Source of the DNA: Pseudomonas farris
GTDB lineage: Bacteria; Pseudomonadota; Gammaproteobacteria; Pseudomonadales; Pseudomonadaceae
Direction: 5' to 3'
DNA length: 64,000 nucleotides
NCBI RefSeq assembly: GCF_019145235.1
Contig: NZ_JAHSTV010000007.1
Span: 1 to 64,000, forward strand
A model generated the notes under the pieces. That model was given only the letters and a program-made list of their open reading frames with translations, had not been told where the DNA came from and made no database searches. Each line of letters opens with the position of its first letter. The stretch's first letter is position 1. Positions 10,101-19,812 of the stretch are shown one piece after another. A program made the translations under genes and the position numbers.

Positions 10101-11695
10101 GCGAACACGGTGAGCATGTAGCGGCTCGGTTTCTCGGCGGCGGGCAGATCGAGGCTCGCGTTGCCCTTGGAATCGGTGGTCAGTTCGGCGCTGGTCAGCT
10201 CCACCGGGAATTGCCCGAGGTATTGCAGTTCGTTATCGACCATCGACAGTTGCTGGGCGCGCAGGCTCAGACTCAACTTGGCGTTGGCCACCGGTTTGCC
10301 GTCCGGGTACAGCAGCACCAGACTGCCCTTCACCGGTTCGCCGGTGCGGTAATCCTGCTTGGTCAGGTTCAGCGAGATTTCGAAGTGCGGCTTGATGTAT
10401 TCAGCGACACGGAAGGCACTGCTGTAGGCCTGATCCTTGTAGCTGAAACGCAGCTCATAGCCGCCCGCTACTGCGTTGTCCGGCAACTGGAAACGGCCCT
10501 GAGTACCAGCCTTGGAATCGAGCTTCAGCGCCAGCGATTGCAGCGCGGTGCCAGTGGCGTCGAGTACGGTAACGTTGACGTCGGCAGCGGTCGGTGCCAC
10601 GGAGTCCCGCGCATTCTTGAACTCGCGGCCAACGATTTTCAGCGACACCCAATCCCCCGGCCGATACAGCGGTCGGTCGGTGAATGCATAAAGTTTGGTG
10701 TCGTAGATTTCGCTGTCGTAATAGAAGTTTTCGGAGACGAACACCCCGCCCTCTTCGTCCTCGCCGATCACGAACGAACGCTCCGGGCTGACGTGTTTCA
10801 GACGCAGCAAACCATCGGTATCGGTAGCACCACTGCTCATCACGCCCAGGCCGTCGGTCCACAGCACATTGACCTTGGACACCGAACTGCCTTCGTGTTT
10901 GCGCGCAGCCCACACCAGCAATTCATCGCCAGCAATTTTGCTCACGGCCACGGTGTTGGAGACGAAGACCATGGTGGTCGCGCGGTACTTGCCGATCAGC
11001 GCTTCCACCAGATACAGGCCCGGCTTCAGGTTGCCCAACGGGATGTACACGTTGCCCGGCGAGACACTGACGAACTCGCTGGAAGAACCGGCCAGGTTCA
11101 CGCCCTCAGGCGGCTGGATCGGTTTGGCTTGCCACAACGGATAACGGAATTGACTGACCACCGGCAGGCCCGGAATCAACGCGAACTGCGGCTGAGCGTC
11201 GTAGGGTGTTGGCGCGGCGATGGCGGTGCCCATCTTCAGTTCCGGCACTTCCTCGGTGACTTGTTTGCGCGACTCGTAGGAAAACGCCCGCTGCATCACC
11301 CGACGGGATTTGCGGTACCAGTTGTCCCACAGATACGCGAGGGTGTTCGACAGGCCTTCGCCCTTGAACTGGCCATCGCTGACCACGCGGTGCAGGTTCT
11401 TCTGGCGCTTGAGGAAATCCAGCGGCTTGTCGATGCGATACACGCGAATGTCCGCGCCGCCGTAAGGTTCCATGCGAAACCGGCGGTAATCGCGGCCCGG
11501 CGCTTCGAGACGAACCATCGCCTGTTCGTCGCTGGCGAAACTGCTGTCGGCCAGCAGGAAGAAACTCTCACCGGCCACCGGCGTATAGCCGCTTGGCTCG
11601 GCGGTGTCTTCAGCATTGACCGCGGCCAGCGGCATGAACAAGGCCAACAACAAAGGCAGTTTTGAGCAAATGCGCAGCATGCGGGCACCGATCAT
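7121..11695 (-). CDS. magD: Bacterial alpha-2-macroglobulin MagD/YfaS, thioester-less type
   Basis: Large periplasmic protein of about 1524 residues. I choose the ATG at 11695 because it overlaps the magC stop as ATGA and gives a signal peptide ([23 protein letters not shown]). The body consists of repeated macroglobulin beta domains (for example [19 protein letters not shown]), a bait-like central region and a C-terminal alpha-helical TED-like domain. At the place where trapping macroglobulins carry CGEQ, this protein reads PYGGVEQ; Gly1064 occupies the thioester Cys position, so no thioester can form. That matches the YfaS/MagD class. MagD of P. aeruginosa is reported to be periplasmic and processed. 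The protein probably works with the envelope enzymes MagC and MagE encoded beside it. Confidence 0.95.
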   Translation of the reverse strand: MIGARMLRICSKLPLLLALFMPLAAVNAEDTAEPSGYTPVAGESFFLLADSSFASDEQAMVRLEAPGRDYRRFRMEPYGGADIRVYRIDKPLDFLKRQKNLHRVVSDGQFKGEGLSNTLAYLWDNWYRKSRRVMQRAFSYESRKQVTEEVPELKMGTAIAAPTPYDAQPQFALIPGLPVVSQFRYPLWQAKPIQPPEGVNLAGSSSEFVSVSPGNVYIPLGNLKPGLYLVEALIGKYRATTMVFVSNTVAVSKIAGDELLVWAARKHEGSSVSKVNVLWTDGLGVMSSGATDTDGLLRLKHVSPERSFVIGEDEEGGVFVSENFYYDSEIYDTKLYAFTDRPLYRPGDWVSLKIVGREFKNARDSVAPTAADVNVTVLDATGTALQSLALKLDSKAGTQGRFQLPDNAVAGGYELRFSYKDQAYSSAFRVAEYIKPHFEISLNLTKQDYRTGEPVKGSLVLLYPDGKPVANAKLSLSLRAQQLSMVDNELQYLGQFPVELTSAELTTDSKGNASLDLPAAEKPSRYMLTVFASDGAAYRVKTTKEILIDRGAASFRLSAPQRFSAVGGKVAFSYANEGGSEQSKAVNPSSYSWVRLEDQTTGEGKLAAKDKGFTLAFDRPGTYNLTLKDDHGRVLGATGHSVTGDGVKAVPGTVEIVLDKPEYKAGDEALALITFPEPIIDALLSLERDKVEATALLSKGSDWLKMEKLSDTQYRARILVKDNFAPNLTFSVLYTKGGQYSFQNAGIKVVAPQIDVAITTDKEAYQPGDTVSVDLTTQFAGKPIPAHLTVSVVDEMVYALQPEVAPTIDQFFYHPRRNNVRTSASLSFISYDVALPGSPGAPGKANRSERGVKVLERPRREDVDTAAWQPELITDANGKTRFTFKMPDSLTRWRITARAIADDGQVGQKKQFVRSEKPLYLKWSGPTKFRNGDKPDLGVFAFSQAEKPVKAELVIHYAGAEQRVPVTLNNGINYIALPAFTVANGEWTAELVQDGKTADALAVRLTATGEGWQVTQSQSLDVASGDTPLTLPADATDIRLRLDDSPQALFRSALDDLLSYPYGGVEQTASRLLPLSIAYPTLSSNPQIRDRLRLIMQNSRLRLVQMAGPSASFTWWGYDGEPDAFLTAYAYYADWHASKALELSLPPEHWQRVLEVYAKQSQNTPLLQRALILSFAKQMQLPVNTLLSGLIDDLVKAGEGHAASMMDDGEESLVMSDPDSALGLASARVLTASMARQAKVNLPSAFNGQLEAAQQQVAASSQPFVEALNLSLQAFDQSHAQALLQRLLPQQSTLERALALTWLQRSIEQASPTIALAPGEGWKKEHSATGEMYWTWQGAAPVPTVLSLTGEQERPLRAALSFQSKQPPVDPMAVTITRRLSRLVPGDEAFEFKLEAVGSKPLSSDSLYLDEVIITSKAAKPLRYGMLEVPLPPGADVERTTWGIKLMGKAGTEPTSLEKARFEPGQMAYAIPVDALSGELRLRHLVRFSQKGQFNLPPVRFTQVYAPQHQAQEQKPALGQVTVH

Positions 11696-12330
11696 TGGGA
11701 GAGGAAGTTCAGTCGATAGACGCCGATGAAGTTGGGGTTGGCTGCGTCGGGTATCCATCGGGTGTCCTTCCATGTCATGAGTTGTTGCAGGCTTGCGGAG
11801 CGCATGCCGTTGTCAGTGGGGGTGGTGGTGCCGGTGTGATAGGCGATGAAGCGGCCCATCCAGATCATCAGGTGCTGGTCGTCGCCCTGATCGAAAAACA
11901 TCAAGTCGCCGGGCCGGGCCTGGGACAGGTCACGGCCGATCAGATGACTGTTGAACTGAATCAGTTTGATCGCGTTGACGTAAGGCCCGACCTTGCCGCC
12001 ACCCTGCTGCCATTGCTGGGCGAGGCCGCGTTGGGCGTCGCTCAGTTGCAGTTCCGGCGGCAGGTAGCGATTGGACAGGCCGTTGCTGCGCAGCCATTTG
12101 TCGTCATGAACCTTCAGCGCTTCGTTGGCGGCAAACCGCACCAGCCCGGCGCAGTCCTGCTGATACCAGCGCGGGCTCGGGCCGTGGGTCAGTTGTTCCT
12201 GGGCGATGCGCACGAACCAGGCGCGGAATACCTGGGATTGCTGCGGGTCGAGCGCCGGAGCTTCGCTGGCAAAGGTGCGGGTCCCCAGCAACAACGCCAG
12301 CAGGCCGAGGCCTCGGATGAGTGCGGTCAC
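11692..12330 (-). CDS. magC: MagC/YfaT-like DUF1175 protein, NlpC/P60-like
   Basis: I place the start at GTG 12330, overlapping the magB stop as GTGA, which gives a signal peptide ([20 protein letters not shown]) and 212 residues. The DUF1175 body shows an NlpC/P60-like pattern: Cys60 in [11 protein letters not shown] (compare DCSGLV in NlpC/P60), then ARPGDLMFF and His153 in QHLMIWMG, ending with FIAYHTG. This is the Cys-His dyad order of gamma-D-Glu peptide hydrolases. A murein-peptide hydrolase or amide-binding role is therefore plausible. The family call is firm by operon position; the enzyme fold is my inference. Confidence 0.87.
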   Translation of the reverse strand: MTALIRGLGLLALLLGTRTFASEAPALDPQQSQVFRAWFVRIAQEQLTHGPSPRWYQQDCAGLVRFAANEALKVHDDKWLRSNGLSNRYLPPELQLSDAQRGLAQQWQQGGGKVGPYVNAIKLIQFNSHLIGRDLSQARPGDLMFFDQGDDQHLMIWMGRFIAYHTGTTTPTDNGMRSASLQQLMTWKDTRWIPDAANPNFIGVYRLNFLSQ

Positions 12331-14045
12331 AGGGCTTTCCACTCCAGCGGCAGCCACTGCCAATGGCCGTCGGGCTCGCTGCCTTTGGGCAAGGTCAGGG
12401 CGTATTTGCCATAGCCGCCGAGGGTGCGCAGTTTCGGAATCAGGTAGGTTTGCGCGGCGTTGTAGAACACCGGTTCCATGTCCTGCGGCAGGCTGTCGAG
12501 GGTTTCCTGTTGCATCAGCTGCGCCATGGAATCCGGGCCGAAATAGATCGGCATCAGCAGGTCTTTCGGCAGCACGTCAGCCAACGGTGGAAAGCGTTTG
12601 TCGAGAGTGCCGAGGGCTTTGTCGACCAGTTTGTCGTCGAGGGAGAACAGCAGCGTCGAACCGTGGCGAGCCAGGCTTACGCGCATAAAGGCTTTGCCGG
12701 TGATCGCGTCCGGTTGCTCGGCATCCTTGGCCTTATAGGGGCCGAAATTGGAGCTGACCTGGCGCTGCCACTGATGGGTCTGACCTTCCTGTTTCTCGAC
12801 CACCGGGAACGCGTGATCGGCGACGTTGCCTTCGTAGGCGCCGACCATCGAGCCGAACAGGTTGCCCAGATCGCCGTCGAGTTTGGCGCTGTCATCGTCA
12901 TTCAGGCTGGCCACCAGCAGCGGCGTGTACAGCCGCGAATCGGCGTACCAGCACAAGCCGGCGGCACCGGCCATGTGTTCGGTCAAAGCCTGGGCCACGG
13001 CGTCGTCGGCACCGAGCTTCACCAGCAGCGGTTTCTGTTGTTCGGCGGCCAGTGGCAAGGCCACGCAGGCACTGGCGCCCATGGGCATGGCTTGCCAGAT
13101 CGGTTTGAAGTCGAAGTCTGGCTGATTTTCCAGTTCGTCCATGGCGAGGAAGCTGTGCCAGCCCTTGTCGTCCATGTCGAAACGCAGGCCGGCGAAGTTC
13201 GGGATGAAGCGCTGGTAACCCATGGCCAAAACGCTGGAATTGACCGAGAGACGCTGTTTTACCTCGGGCGCACGCGGTGGCAGGCCGAAGGCTTCGGGGA
13301 ACAGTTTGTCGCCGTTGAGCAAGGCGGCGATGGCCTTGGTCGAAACGCTGCCGGTGTCCTCTGATGCGCCGTTTTCCGGATCGTAGAGCTTGGCCGGATT
13401 GGACAGCACCACCAGTTTGTCGCCATGGGAAGCGAACACCAATGACTTGCTGGCGTTGTAGTTGAGCTGATACAGCGTGACGGCGTCGGTGCCGACTTTC
13501 ACCTCGCTGAGTTTGCTCAGCTGCGTATCACCCAGCGCTACTTTCGCCAGCGGCTCCAGCACCTTGGCCAGCCCGCCGCGATCCATCACTAACAGAAAAT
13601 CCTTGAGACGCCCATCCGCCCCGCGCCACAGCGCCACATCCGCCGGTTGATCGAATAGCTGCTCGATCAGGCTGTCCTGCAACTTCAGGTCATGCTCGTA
13701 AATGATCCGCCGCAGACTGCCGATCAAGCCGAGACGGTCGGCGTGGGCTTCGTAATAGAAGACGAAATCTTCGGTCAGGGTTTCCTTGAGAAACGGCACC
13801 GCCAGCAGATCTTTTGGCAGTTGGCTCAGGGAGTGGGTTTCGAGCAAACCGTCCGGCCGGCTCATGCCCAGTTTGTCACTGGCCAGTTCCGCAGGCGGAG
13901 CCTTGGGTTTGTTCAGGAACCACCCCAACCCGCCTGCCACGCCGGCCACCAGGCACAGCCCGATTACCAGCGCCGGCCAGCGTCGGGAAGTGTTGGCAGC
14001 AGGTGCGTCGGCGGCCGGAGAAACTGTCTTATCACTCATGTTCAC
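12327..14045 (-). CDS. magB: MagB/YfaA-like DUF2138 membrane-anchored protein
   Basis: Protein of 572 residues (an alternative start at Met3, MSDKTVS). It has a short cytoplasmic tail, one membrane helix at about residues 23-45 ([22 protein letters not shown]) and a long periplasmic domain. It corresponds to E. coli YfaA (DUF2138) and to the second gene of the mag operon. No catalytic motif is evident. It probably anchors or organises the periplasmic Mag proteins at the inner membrane (inferred). The stop overlaps the magC GTG start, so the pair is translationally coupled. The gap to magA is about 29 bases. Confidence 0.87.
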   Translation of the reverse strand: MNMSDKTVSPAADAPAANTSRRWPALVIGLCLVAGVAGGLGWFLNKPKAPPAELASDKLGMSRPDGLLETHSLSQLPKDLLAVPFLKETLTEDFVFYYEAHADRLGLIGSLRRIIYEHDLKLQDSLIEQLFDQPADVALWRGADGRLKDFLLVMDRGGLAKVLEPLAKVALGDTQLSKLSEVKVGTDAVTLYQLNYNASKSLVFASHGDKLVVLSNPAKLYDPENGASEDTGSVSTKAIAALLNGDKLFPEAFGLPPRAPEVKQRLSVNSSVLAMGYQRFIPNFAGLRFDMDDKGWHSFLAMDELENQPDFDFKPIWQAMPMGASACVALPLAAEQQKPLLVKLGADDAVAQALTEHMAGAAGLCWYADSRLYTPLLVASLNDDDSAKLDGDLGNLFGSMVGAYEGNVADHAFPVVEKQEGQTHQWQRQVSSNFGPYKAKDAEQPDAITGKAFMRVSLARHGSTLLFSLDDKLVDKALGTLDKRFPPLADVLPKDLLMPIYFGPDSMAQLMQQETLDSLPQDMEPVFYNAAQTYLIPKLRTLGGYGKYALTLPKGSEPDGHWQWLPLEWKAL

Positions 14046-14074
14046 AAACCCAATTCATCCGTGGTGCGGGATGT

Positions 14075-14866
14075 TTAATAGTTGAAAGTCTTGACCAGCA
14101 GCAGGTCGCCGATCGCCCGCAAAGGTACGATGAAGGTCTCGCGTTTTTCGTCGACGGTGTTTTCGTAGAGCACCAGATTGATTTGCGAGGTGATCACCTC
14201 GTTCTGGTTGCTGGTCTCATCGAAGTTATAGCCGCCGCTGCCGAAGTTGCCCCAATAGTTCACGTAAACCAGATAAGTGCCATGCATCGGCGCGGTCATG
14301 GTGAACATTTCCGGGCCGGGGCCATCGACCCCGTCCGGGTCGAGGCCGCCGCCATTGCTCATCGCAGGGCGAGCCCAGAACGCATGCTGGCCGTCGGGGG
14401 TAATGATGTGCAGATCGAGTTCGGCCTTGGGATCGTCCCACCCCAGCACCACGCGAATGCGCGCCGGCGTGCGCAGGTTGTTGGCTTCATAGAATTGAAC
14501 GCGCTTGAGCGACTTGCCCTCGGAACTGCGCACTTCGACGCTGTTGGACCCGGCGCCGAACGCATACGGCCGGGCAAAACGCCCTTGGTCGTCGGTGTAC
14601 AAATTCAGGGGATTGCCGTTGACCGCCAGGCTGTGCGGCGGTCGGAGCGTGCCGAGGGCCTTGAGCTGGCCTTCGATCATCGTGCGATTGCGCTGCACGC
14701 CCCGGTCGATAGGCGGCGTGGGATAGGCGACTCGCGGATTTTCACTGCGGTCCAGCAGGCCGTGATAGCGCCAGCCGCCCACCGGTTCCGACAACTCAGC
14801 CGTGGGCTCGGCCCATGCAACCTGGGCGCAGACCAGCGTGATCAGCAGTGAAAGAACACAACGCAT
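14075..14866 (-). CDS. magA: MagA/YfaP-like secreted DUF2135 protein
   Basis: First gene of the mag operon. The longest frame begins at 14959, but the ATG at 14866 has a strong AGGAGG Shine-Dalgarno sequence about 7 bases upstream and starts a clean signal peptide (MRCVLSLLITLVCAQVAWA), giving 263 residues. The DUF2135 domain has VLGWDDPKAELDLHIITPDG and MHGTYLVYVNYWG, clearly paralogous to magF at the other end of the operon. The promoter should lie in 14867-14997, upstream of which sits a long REPIN hairpin that may insulate it from the genes to the right. Confidence 0.88.
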   Translation of the reverse strand: MRCVLSLLITLVCAQVAWAEPTAELSEPVGGWRYHGLLDRSENPRVAYPTPPIDRGVQRNRTMIEGQLKALGTLRPPHSLAVNGNPLNLYTDDQGRFARPYAFGAGSNSVEVRSSEGKSLKRVQFYEANNLRTPARIRVVLGWDDPKAELDLHIITPDGQHAFWARPAMSNGGGLDPDGVDGPGPEMFTMTAPMHGTYLVYVNYWGNFGSGGYNFDETSNQNEVITSQINLVLYENTVDEKRETFIVPLRAIGDLLLVKTFNY

Positions 14867-14997
14867 GTAACGCCTCCTGCCATGCATAACGAAACCTGGC
14901 GCCCGATCCTCGGCGCGGTGTTTGATCTGACTGCTGGGAAGGCGTTTGAGTAGCCTCAAACAAGCCTTCGAACTTCAAAAAAATGATGGTGCAGACG

Positions 14998-15147
14998 CTA
15001 ATGCCAGTCAGTTAAACGTAATCCACGTGGGAGCGGGCTTGCTCGCGAAAGCGGTGTATCAGGCGACATCAATGTTGACTGTGCTGCCGTCTTCGCGAGC
15101 AAGCCCGCTCCCACATGGATGGATTGCGCTTAACTGACTGGCATTAG
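14998..15147. repeat. Long REPIN-type hairpin with extended flanking arms
   Basis: The outer arms are a perfect 18-base inverted repeat (14998-15015 and 15130-15147, core TAATGCCAGTCAGTTAA). Inside them are inverted REP cores (GTGGGAGCGGGCTTGCTCGC at about 15027-15046 and its inverse at about 15094-15115). Together each arm is about 55 bases with few mismatches; the right arm has a 4-base insertion. The loop is roughly 40 bases. The whole 14867-15329 gap between magA and the next gene contains no credible gene. Confidence 0.85.
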
Positions 15148-15329
15148 GCCAGAGGCCGGCAATATAACATTGCCAGCAGTGCAGTTTTCCGATCTTTTTG
15201 TGAACCAGCCGCGCTTTTTCCCGATAACCCGATCGTCGCCCCCGCCACCCTCTCGCGCATTCCGGGTCTTTAATGGTTGCAGGATTCCAAGCCACCGCAA
15301 CCCACTGCGCACGGATCGGGAGACTCGTC

Positions 15330-16079
15330 ATGAAAATCGTCGTCATTGGCGGTACCGGGCTGATCGGCAGACACCTCTGCAAAAACCTGCAAGGCCTGGG
15401 GCATGAAACCTTGGTCGCGTCACCCAGCACCGGCGTCAACGCCCTCACCGGCGAAGGACTGCAAACCGCTTTGCAAGGCTCCGATGTGGTGGTCGACGTG
15501 GCCAACTCGCCCTCCTTCGAAGACGCTGTCGTGCTCGAATTCTTCGAAACCTGCGGGCGTAACCTGCTCGCCGCCGAGAAAACCGCCGGCGTCAAACACC
15601 ATGTCGCCCTGTCGGTGGTGGGCACCGAGCGCATGCTCGACAGCGGTTACTTCCGGGCGAAAATGGCGCAGGAAAAACTCATCAAAAACTCAGGCATCCC
15701 CTACACCATATTGCGGGCCACGCAGTTCTTCGAATTCATCGGGGCGATTTCGCACTCGGGCGTTCAGGACGGCGATACCGTGCGCCTGACCTCCGCCGAG
15801 CTGCAACCGATTGCCGCAGTCGATGTCGCGATGGCGTTGGCGAAGGTCGCCGTGCAAGCGCCGAGCAATCAGACCCTGGAAGTGGCCGGGCCAGAGCGCT
15901 GGCCGCTGGTGGAATTCGTGCGCCTGTTTTTGCAACACACCAACGACCCACGCCAGGCCCAAGCGGACGACACTGTCCCCTACTTCGGTGCGCCCATCGA
16001 TGACCATTCGCTTACGCCGGGAGAGCACCCCATCATCGGGCCGACGCGCTTCGAGACCTGGCTCAAGAGCAGCGCTTGA
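15330..16079 (+). CDS. NAD(P)-binding atypical SDR (NmrA-like)
   Basis: Protein of 249 residues starting at MKIVVIGGTGLIGRHL; the ATG at 15330 has a GGGAG ribosome site, unlike the upstream in-frame start at 15273. GGTGLIG is the dinucleotide-binding motif. The absence of an obvious YxxxK pair and the PYTILRATQFFEF segment are typical of NmrA-like or atypical SDR proteins, many of which sense redox state or reduce small molecules. The substrate is unknown. It is a single gene convergent with the MATE pump. Confidence 0.82.
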   Translation: MKIVVIGGTGLIGRHLCKNLQGLGHETLVASPSTGVNALTGEGLQTALQGSDVVVDVANSPSFEDAVVLEFFETCGRNLLAAEKTAGVKHHVALSVVGTERMLDSGYFRAKMAQEKLIKNSGIPYTILRATQFFEFIGAISHSGVQDGDTVRLTSAELQPIAAVDVAMALAKVAVQAPSNQTLEVAGPERWPLVEFVRLFLQHTNDPRQAQADDTVPYFGAPIDDHSLTPGEHPIIGPTRFETWLKSSA

Positions 16080-16095
16080 TACTCAAACCGAGGCC

Positions 16096-17454
16096 CTACA
16101 CCAACCGCTCGATCTTCTGATGCTGCCAGACCATTTTGTAATACAGCGTCTGCAGCACCAGCATGCCCAGATAGGCCACCGGAAACGCCATCCACACACC
16201 TTGCAATCCAAAACGCGCATCCAGCAGATACGCCACCGGCAACTGCACCCCGACCACGCAAACGATCGAAACCGCCACCGGCACCAACACCGTGCCGCTG
16301 GCGCGCATGATGCCGCCGACAATCGCCTGAAAGCCAAACACCAGCAGGCTCCAGAGCATGATGTGCAACAGGTGCTCCGCCATCGCCCGCGTGGAATCAT
16401 CCGTGAGGAACAACCCCAGCAACCAGTGCGACAGCAGGTAACCCAACACCACCAAACCACCGGTCAGGCACACGTTGATCAAAAGCCCCGTGCGCAAAAT
16501 CGGCCCCATGCGCTCGATGCGGCCCGCCCCTATCGCCTGCGCGCCGAGGATCGACGCCGTGATCGCAATCGACAGCGCCGGGAACTGCACGTAATTGACG
16601 ATCTGCGTCACCGCCCCGTACGCCGCCGTCGCCTGGGAACCGTGCTGGTTCACCAGCGCCAGAATCACCAGCTCCGATAACGACAGCACCACCATCTGCA
16701 GCCCGGTCGGTAGCCCGATGCGCAACACTTTGCCGAGGATCTCCAGATCCAGCCGCATCGACGCAAACATCTCCCGATCCGGCGCCAACGGATGCCCCTT
16801 GCGAATCAACCGCCACGCCAGCCACCCCATCGCCGACAAGTTACCCGCCAACCCCGCCCACGCCGCACTCTGAATCCCCAGCGGCGGCAACCCCAACCAC
16901 CCGAGGATCAACGCCGGCGTCAGCGCCAGCCCGACACACGTCGACACCACCAGCGCCAACAATGGCGACACCGTATCGCTCACCCCACGCAGCAACTGCG
17001 TGAACAACACAAACACCAACAGCGACGGCAAGATCCACATCATCACATGCGCATACGCCACCGCATCGTCCAGCACATCCACCGGCGTGCCCAAACCCTG
17101 CAACGCCGGCCGGGCAAACACACTGCCCAACACCGCCGCCGCCAACCCAATCATCGCCCCCAACAGCAACGTCGAACCCGCAATCGCCTTCACCAAATGC
17201 AACTCGCGAGCGCCCCAGGCTTGACCGATCAACACCCCGGCGCCAGCGCCGAGGCCGATGACCAAGGCGATGAAGAAGAACACCACGGGGAACATGCCCG
17301 ATACCGCCGCGAGAGCCTGGGTGCCAAGCATTTGGCCGATGTAGATGCTGTTGATCGTGCCGGACATGGACTGGAGGAAGTTGGAGAGGACCATGGGGGC
17401 GAGGAATAGGAGGTAGGTTTGCCAGAGAGGGTGTTGGGTGGCGGGGGTTTGCAT
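16096..17454 (-). CDS. MATE family efflux transporter
   Basis: Membrane protein of 452 residues with about twelve spans in two internally similar halves. It has the N-terminal LAPMVLSNFLQSMSGTINSIYIGQMLG segment characteristic of MATE (multidrug and toxic compound extrusion) carriers. These exchange cationic drugs or metabolites for Na+ or H+ at the inner membrane. The substrate is not deducible. A 279-base gap separates its start from the LysE-type gene on the other strand. Confidence 0.9.
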   Translation of the reverse strand: MQTPATQHPLWQTYLLFLAPMVLSNFLQSMSGTINSIYIGQMLGTQALAAVSGMFPVVFFFIALVIGLGAGAGVLIGQAWGARELHLVKAIAGSTLLLGAMIGLAAAVLGSVFARPALQGLGTPVDVLDDAVAYAHVMMWILPSLLVFVLFTQLLRGVSDTVSPLLALVVSTCVGLALTPALILGWLGLPPLGIQSAAWAGLAGNLSAMGWLAWRLIRKGHPLAPDREMFASMRLDLEILGKVLRIGLPTGLQMVVLSLSELVILALVNQHGSQATAAYGAVTQIVNYVQFPALSIAITASILGAQAIGAGRIERMGPILRTGLLINVCLTGGLVVLGYLLSHWLLGLFLTDDSTRAMAEHLLHIMLWSLLVFGFQAIVGGIMRASGTVLVPVAVSIVCVVGVQLPVAYLLDARFGLQGVWMAFPVAYLGMLVLQTLYYKMVWQHQKIERLV

Positions 17455-17733
17455 TGAGGTTCCGTCTCGGGTGGGGGCTGGCGTTTGGGAAATTCTACGC
17501 TACGGAACCGGGAATAACGCGCTCCTGTTTTGCGGATTTGGGGAGCATGAGTATTGTTTGCTTTCGCCAAGCAGCGGCCGCTGGAACGCCCTGAATGCTC
17601 TCCTGAGTCCCGACTTTTTTGACTACGCCAAGTCCGCAGTAATATGGGTCGCTGGTGAAGATGGGGCACCACTTAACTTGTTGTACCGTTCGTTCCTGTA
17701 ATATGCCAGCCCCCATCACCACGAGCTTTGAAA

Positions 17734-18375
17734 ATGGATTCTCACTCGATTCTGACGTTTACACTGGTCGCCGCGATTGCTATTGCCAGCCCCGGGCCTG
17801 CGACCTTGATGGCGATCAACAATAGCCTGGCCCATGGGCAGCGCAGCGCCATATGGTCATCGCTCGGCAACGCCAGTGGCCTGTTCTGCCTGTCGTCCGC
17901 TGCCATGCTGGGGCTGGGGGCGCTGCTTGCCAGTTCCGAATGGCTGTTCAACGCAGTGAAGTTCATCGGTGCCGGTTATTTGTTCTACCTGGGCATCAAA
18001 CAATTGTTCAAAAAGGGCCCGATGCTCCCGGACGGAATTCAGGACGACTTGAAGGAAAGCCGGCCGACTCGTTCCAAACTGTACAAAGCGGCCTTCCTGA
18101 CGGCGGTGACCAACCCCAAGGCGACGATGTTCTTCACCGCGTTGTTCCCGCAGTTCATCGATCAGAGTGCGGCATTGCTGCCGCAATTTCTGATCCTCAC
18201 CTCGATCTTCATGGCATTGTCGGTGTTGTCCCTGAGCCTCTATGCCGCGCTCGCCTCGCGGGCCAAGGGTGTGCTGACCCGGCCTGCGCTGTCCCGTTGG
18301 GTCAGCCGGGTGGTGGGGTCGACATTCATCGGTTTCGGTGCTGCTATCCTGACCATGCGGCGGCAGGCGGCGTAA
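17734..18375 (+). CDS. LysE/RhtB family amino-acid exporter
   Basis: Protein of 213 residues starting at MDSHSILTF (an upstream in-frame TTG at 17728 is less likely). The family signature SPGPATLMAINNSLAHG is near the N-terminus, and the conserved VTNPKATMFFTALFPQF lies in the middle. About six membrane spans are visible. It should export an amino acid or amino-acid analogue across the inner membrane. It is one of three LysE-type exporters in this window. Confidence 0.9.
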   Translation: MDSHSILTFTLVAAIAIASPGPATLMAINNSLAHGQRSAIWSSLGNASGLFCLSSAAMLGLGALLASSEWLFNAVKFIGAGYLFYLGIKQLFKKGPMLPDGIQDDLKESRPTRSKLYKAAFLTAVTNPKATMFFTALFPQFIDQSAALLPQFLILTSIFMALSVLSLSLYAALASRAKGVLTRPALSRWVSRVVGSTFIGFGAAILTMRRQAA

Positions 18376-18437
18376 GGGAGTCGGGCTTGTAACTCCGGTA
18401 ACAAGGAGCTGATAGGGCGTGAGCGTCTGCCCTGCCG

Positions 18438-18512
18438 ATTGAGCCGCGCCGACTGGATCAAACTCATGATCGCCGCCGCATGTTTGCCACTGCGTTTACG
18501 CGCAGCCAGCAC
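18438..18512 (-). pseudogene. IS66-type transposase C-terminal scrap
   Basis: On the minus strand a short frame encodes SGKHAAAIMSLIQSARLN, close to the conserved C-terminal segment of IS66-family transposases found in pseudomonads (remembered form SGKRAAAIMSLIQSARLNG). The similarity stops right after LN, and no further transposase sequence or end is visible. I read this as the remnant of an old insertion at the edge of an AT-rich segment. Confidence 0.4.
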
Positions 18513-19216
18513 ATGCTTGTGAATCTCCGGTCCAGACGGCTTTGCTTACGTTCGTCGGCACACTCAGCATGCGAAGGCCAGGTGTTTCATAGGGGCTCTC
18601 CGTTCAATTCGTGTGTGGCGCGCACCAAATCCGGAAGTCATTTTCAGTATTCCCGAGCGATAATCGGGCACGCCTGCGCCGCATTAAAACTGATTTGAAT
18701 CAGAGTTTAGTGTGAAAAAATTGCAAATTGCAGGCGTTAGAGGGTGATTTGCGCCACAAAATAGAAGCTATTTTGAAAATCCTGGTGAGTTTTATGATTT
18801 TTGGTAAGTATCATCGTTTGGACTATAAGCGCCTCGCGATACTTGATCTCAACTCAAACCAAGTAAACTGCGAGTGCTATTCGATATGGGGTTGTCGCTA
18901 AGGGCCGAGGCGGAACAGGGGCAAACTGCACAGAATTTAGAATGAGCTGAAACTAAACGATTTAGGCTTTCGAAATACCGCAACAGTGGTGATCAACACC
19001 AGAACAAAGCCCGAACGTAGCAGAATGATAGTGAGGGGTAGACGACGCTATCGCCCATAGATTAGAGTGCTGTCGTATCAGAGAGCATTGCTGCCATGGA
19101 GGCATTTATGTGTATACGTCTTAACTCCCGCCAAAAAACCTTACTCCGTTCCGCTCATGCGTCTAGGTGCCAGACACTATTGCGCACGATCTCTAATTAA
19201 AAACAAGCCTCCTGGT

Positions 19217-19236
19217 TCGAGTATTTAAATACTCGA
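19217..19236. promoter_or_regulatory. 20-base perfect palindrome, candidate operator
   Basis: TCGAGTATTTAAATACTCGA is a perfect palindrome about 105 bases upstream of the alaE-like start codon, in an AT-rich region likely to hold the operon promoter. A dimeric repressor or activator site is the simplest reading. No regulator gene lies next to the operon. Confidence 0.45.
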
Positions 19237-19341
19237 CCGCGAACATAGACTTTTAAGCGCCGCGACCAATGGAACAGTTCATTGCTTGTTGCTGCTCGTA
19301 ATTTCAACCTGTGACGTTATACATTATAGCGAGGCTAAACC

Positions 19342-19803
19342 ATGCCTTCTACCAACAATGATTTATCTATAAAACAAAACACCCAGTCTCTAAAAAATTT
19401 TTGGGCCGACACCTTCGCGCTAAATACGTTTTGCTACTTAATCTCCATACCTATCGAACTAGGTTTTGCGCAGATGACACTTAGCACACACCTAAGTGCT
19501 AGACTCGTAGGGCTGTTCATTATCACCAGCACTGCTCGCCCCTTCGGTATATGGCGCGACTATGTCTTTAAAAAATTCAAGATTTCCGACAGGGATAAAG
19601 GTATAAAACCTTACCTTGTCGATACCTTGGCCTATCTCTCGTTCGAGTTACCACTCTACATAATAAACATGAGCATAAGCGGTGCAACCTTAATGCAAGC
19701 CATCAAGGCCGCCTTGATATTTTGCATTATTGCAGGCTTTGTTGGCAGACCTTACGGAATCTATAGAGCACTCATTAGAAAAAAACTATTTAACCTGAAC
19801 TGA
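19342..19803 (+). CDS. alaE: AlaE-family L-alanine exporter
   Basis: Protein of 153 residues, close in length to E. coli AlaE (149). The aligned landmarks are ADTFAL near residue 22, ARPFGIWRDYV, then DTLAYLSFELPLYI and a second GRPYGIYR near the C-terminus. The paired (A/G)RP(F/Y)GI(W/Y)R motifs each follow a membrane segment, giving four spans. AlaE exports L-alanine in exchange for protons. Here it opens a three-gene operon whose last member is a cysteine desulfurase, an enzyme that releases L-alanine. Base composition is clearly lower in GC than the neighbours, suggesting horizontal acquisition. The family assignment is good; the substrate is taken from the family. Confidence 0.8.
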   Translation: MPSTNNDLSIKQNTQSLKNFWADTFALNTFCYLISIPIELGFAQMTLSTHLSARLVGLFIITSTARPFGIWRDYVFKKFKISDRDKGIKPYLVDTLAYLSFELPLYIINMSISGATLMQAIKAALIFCIIAGFVGRPYGIYRALIRKKLFNLN

Positions 19804-19812
19804 GAACACAAA

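Larger units (their letters stand above)
18376..19341. other. AT-rich 966-base non-coding stretch upstream of the alaE operon
   Basis: No credible gene was found here. The left end holds a scrap of an IS66-like transposase. Around 18690-18703 there is a CTGATTTGAATCAG palindrome. From about 18700 onward the sequence is much richer in A+T than the flanking core genes, matching the three genes that follow. A small RNA or long leader cannot be excluded. Confidence 0.55.

Noticed and set aside
7034..11665. 1543-codon plus-strand open frame
   Set aside because: It is the antisense shadow of magD, caused by high GC at third positions. No ribosome site, no family, and the opposite strand encodes a clear macroglobulin.
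12321..13364. 347-codon plus-strand frame
   Set aside because: Shadow of magB; composition and content show no protein family.
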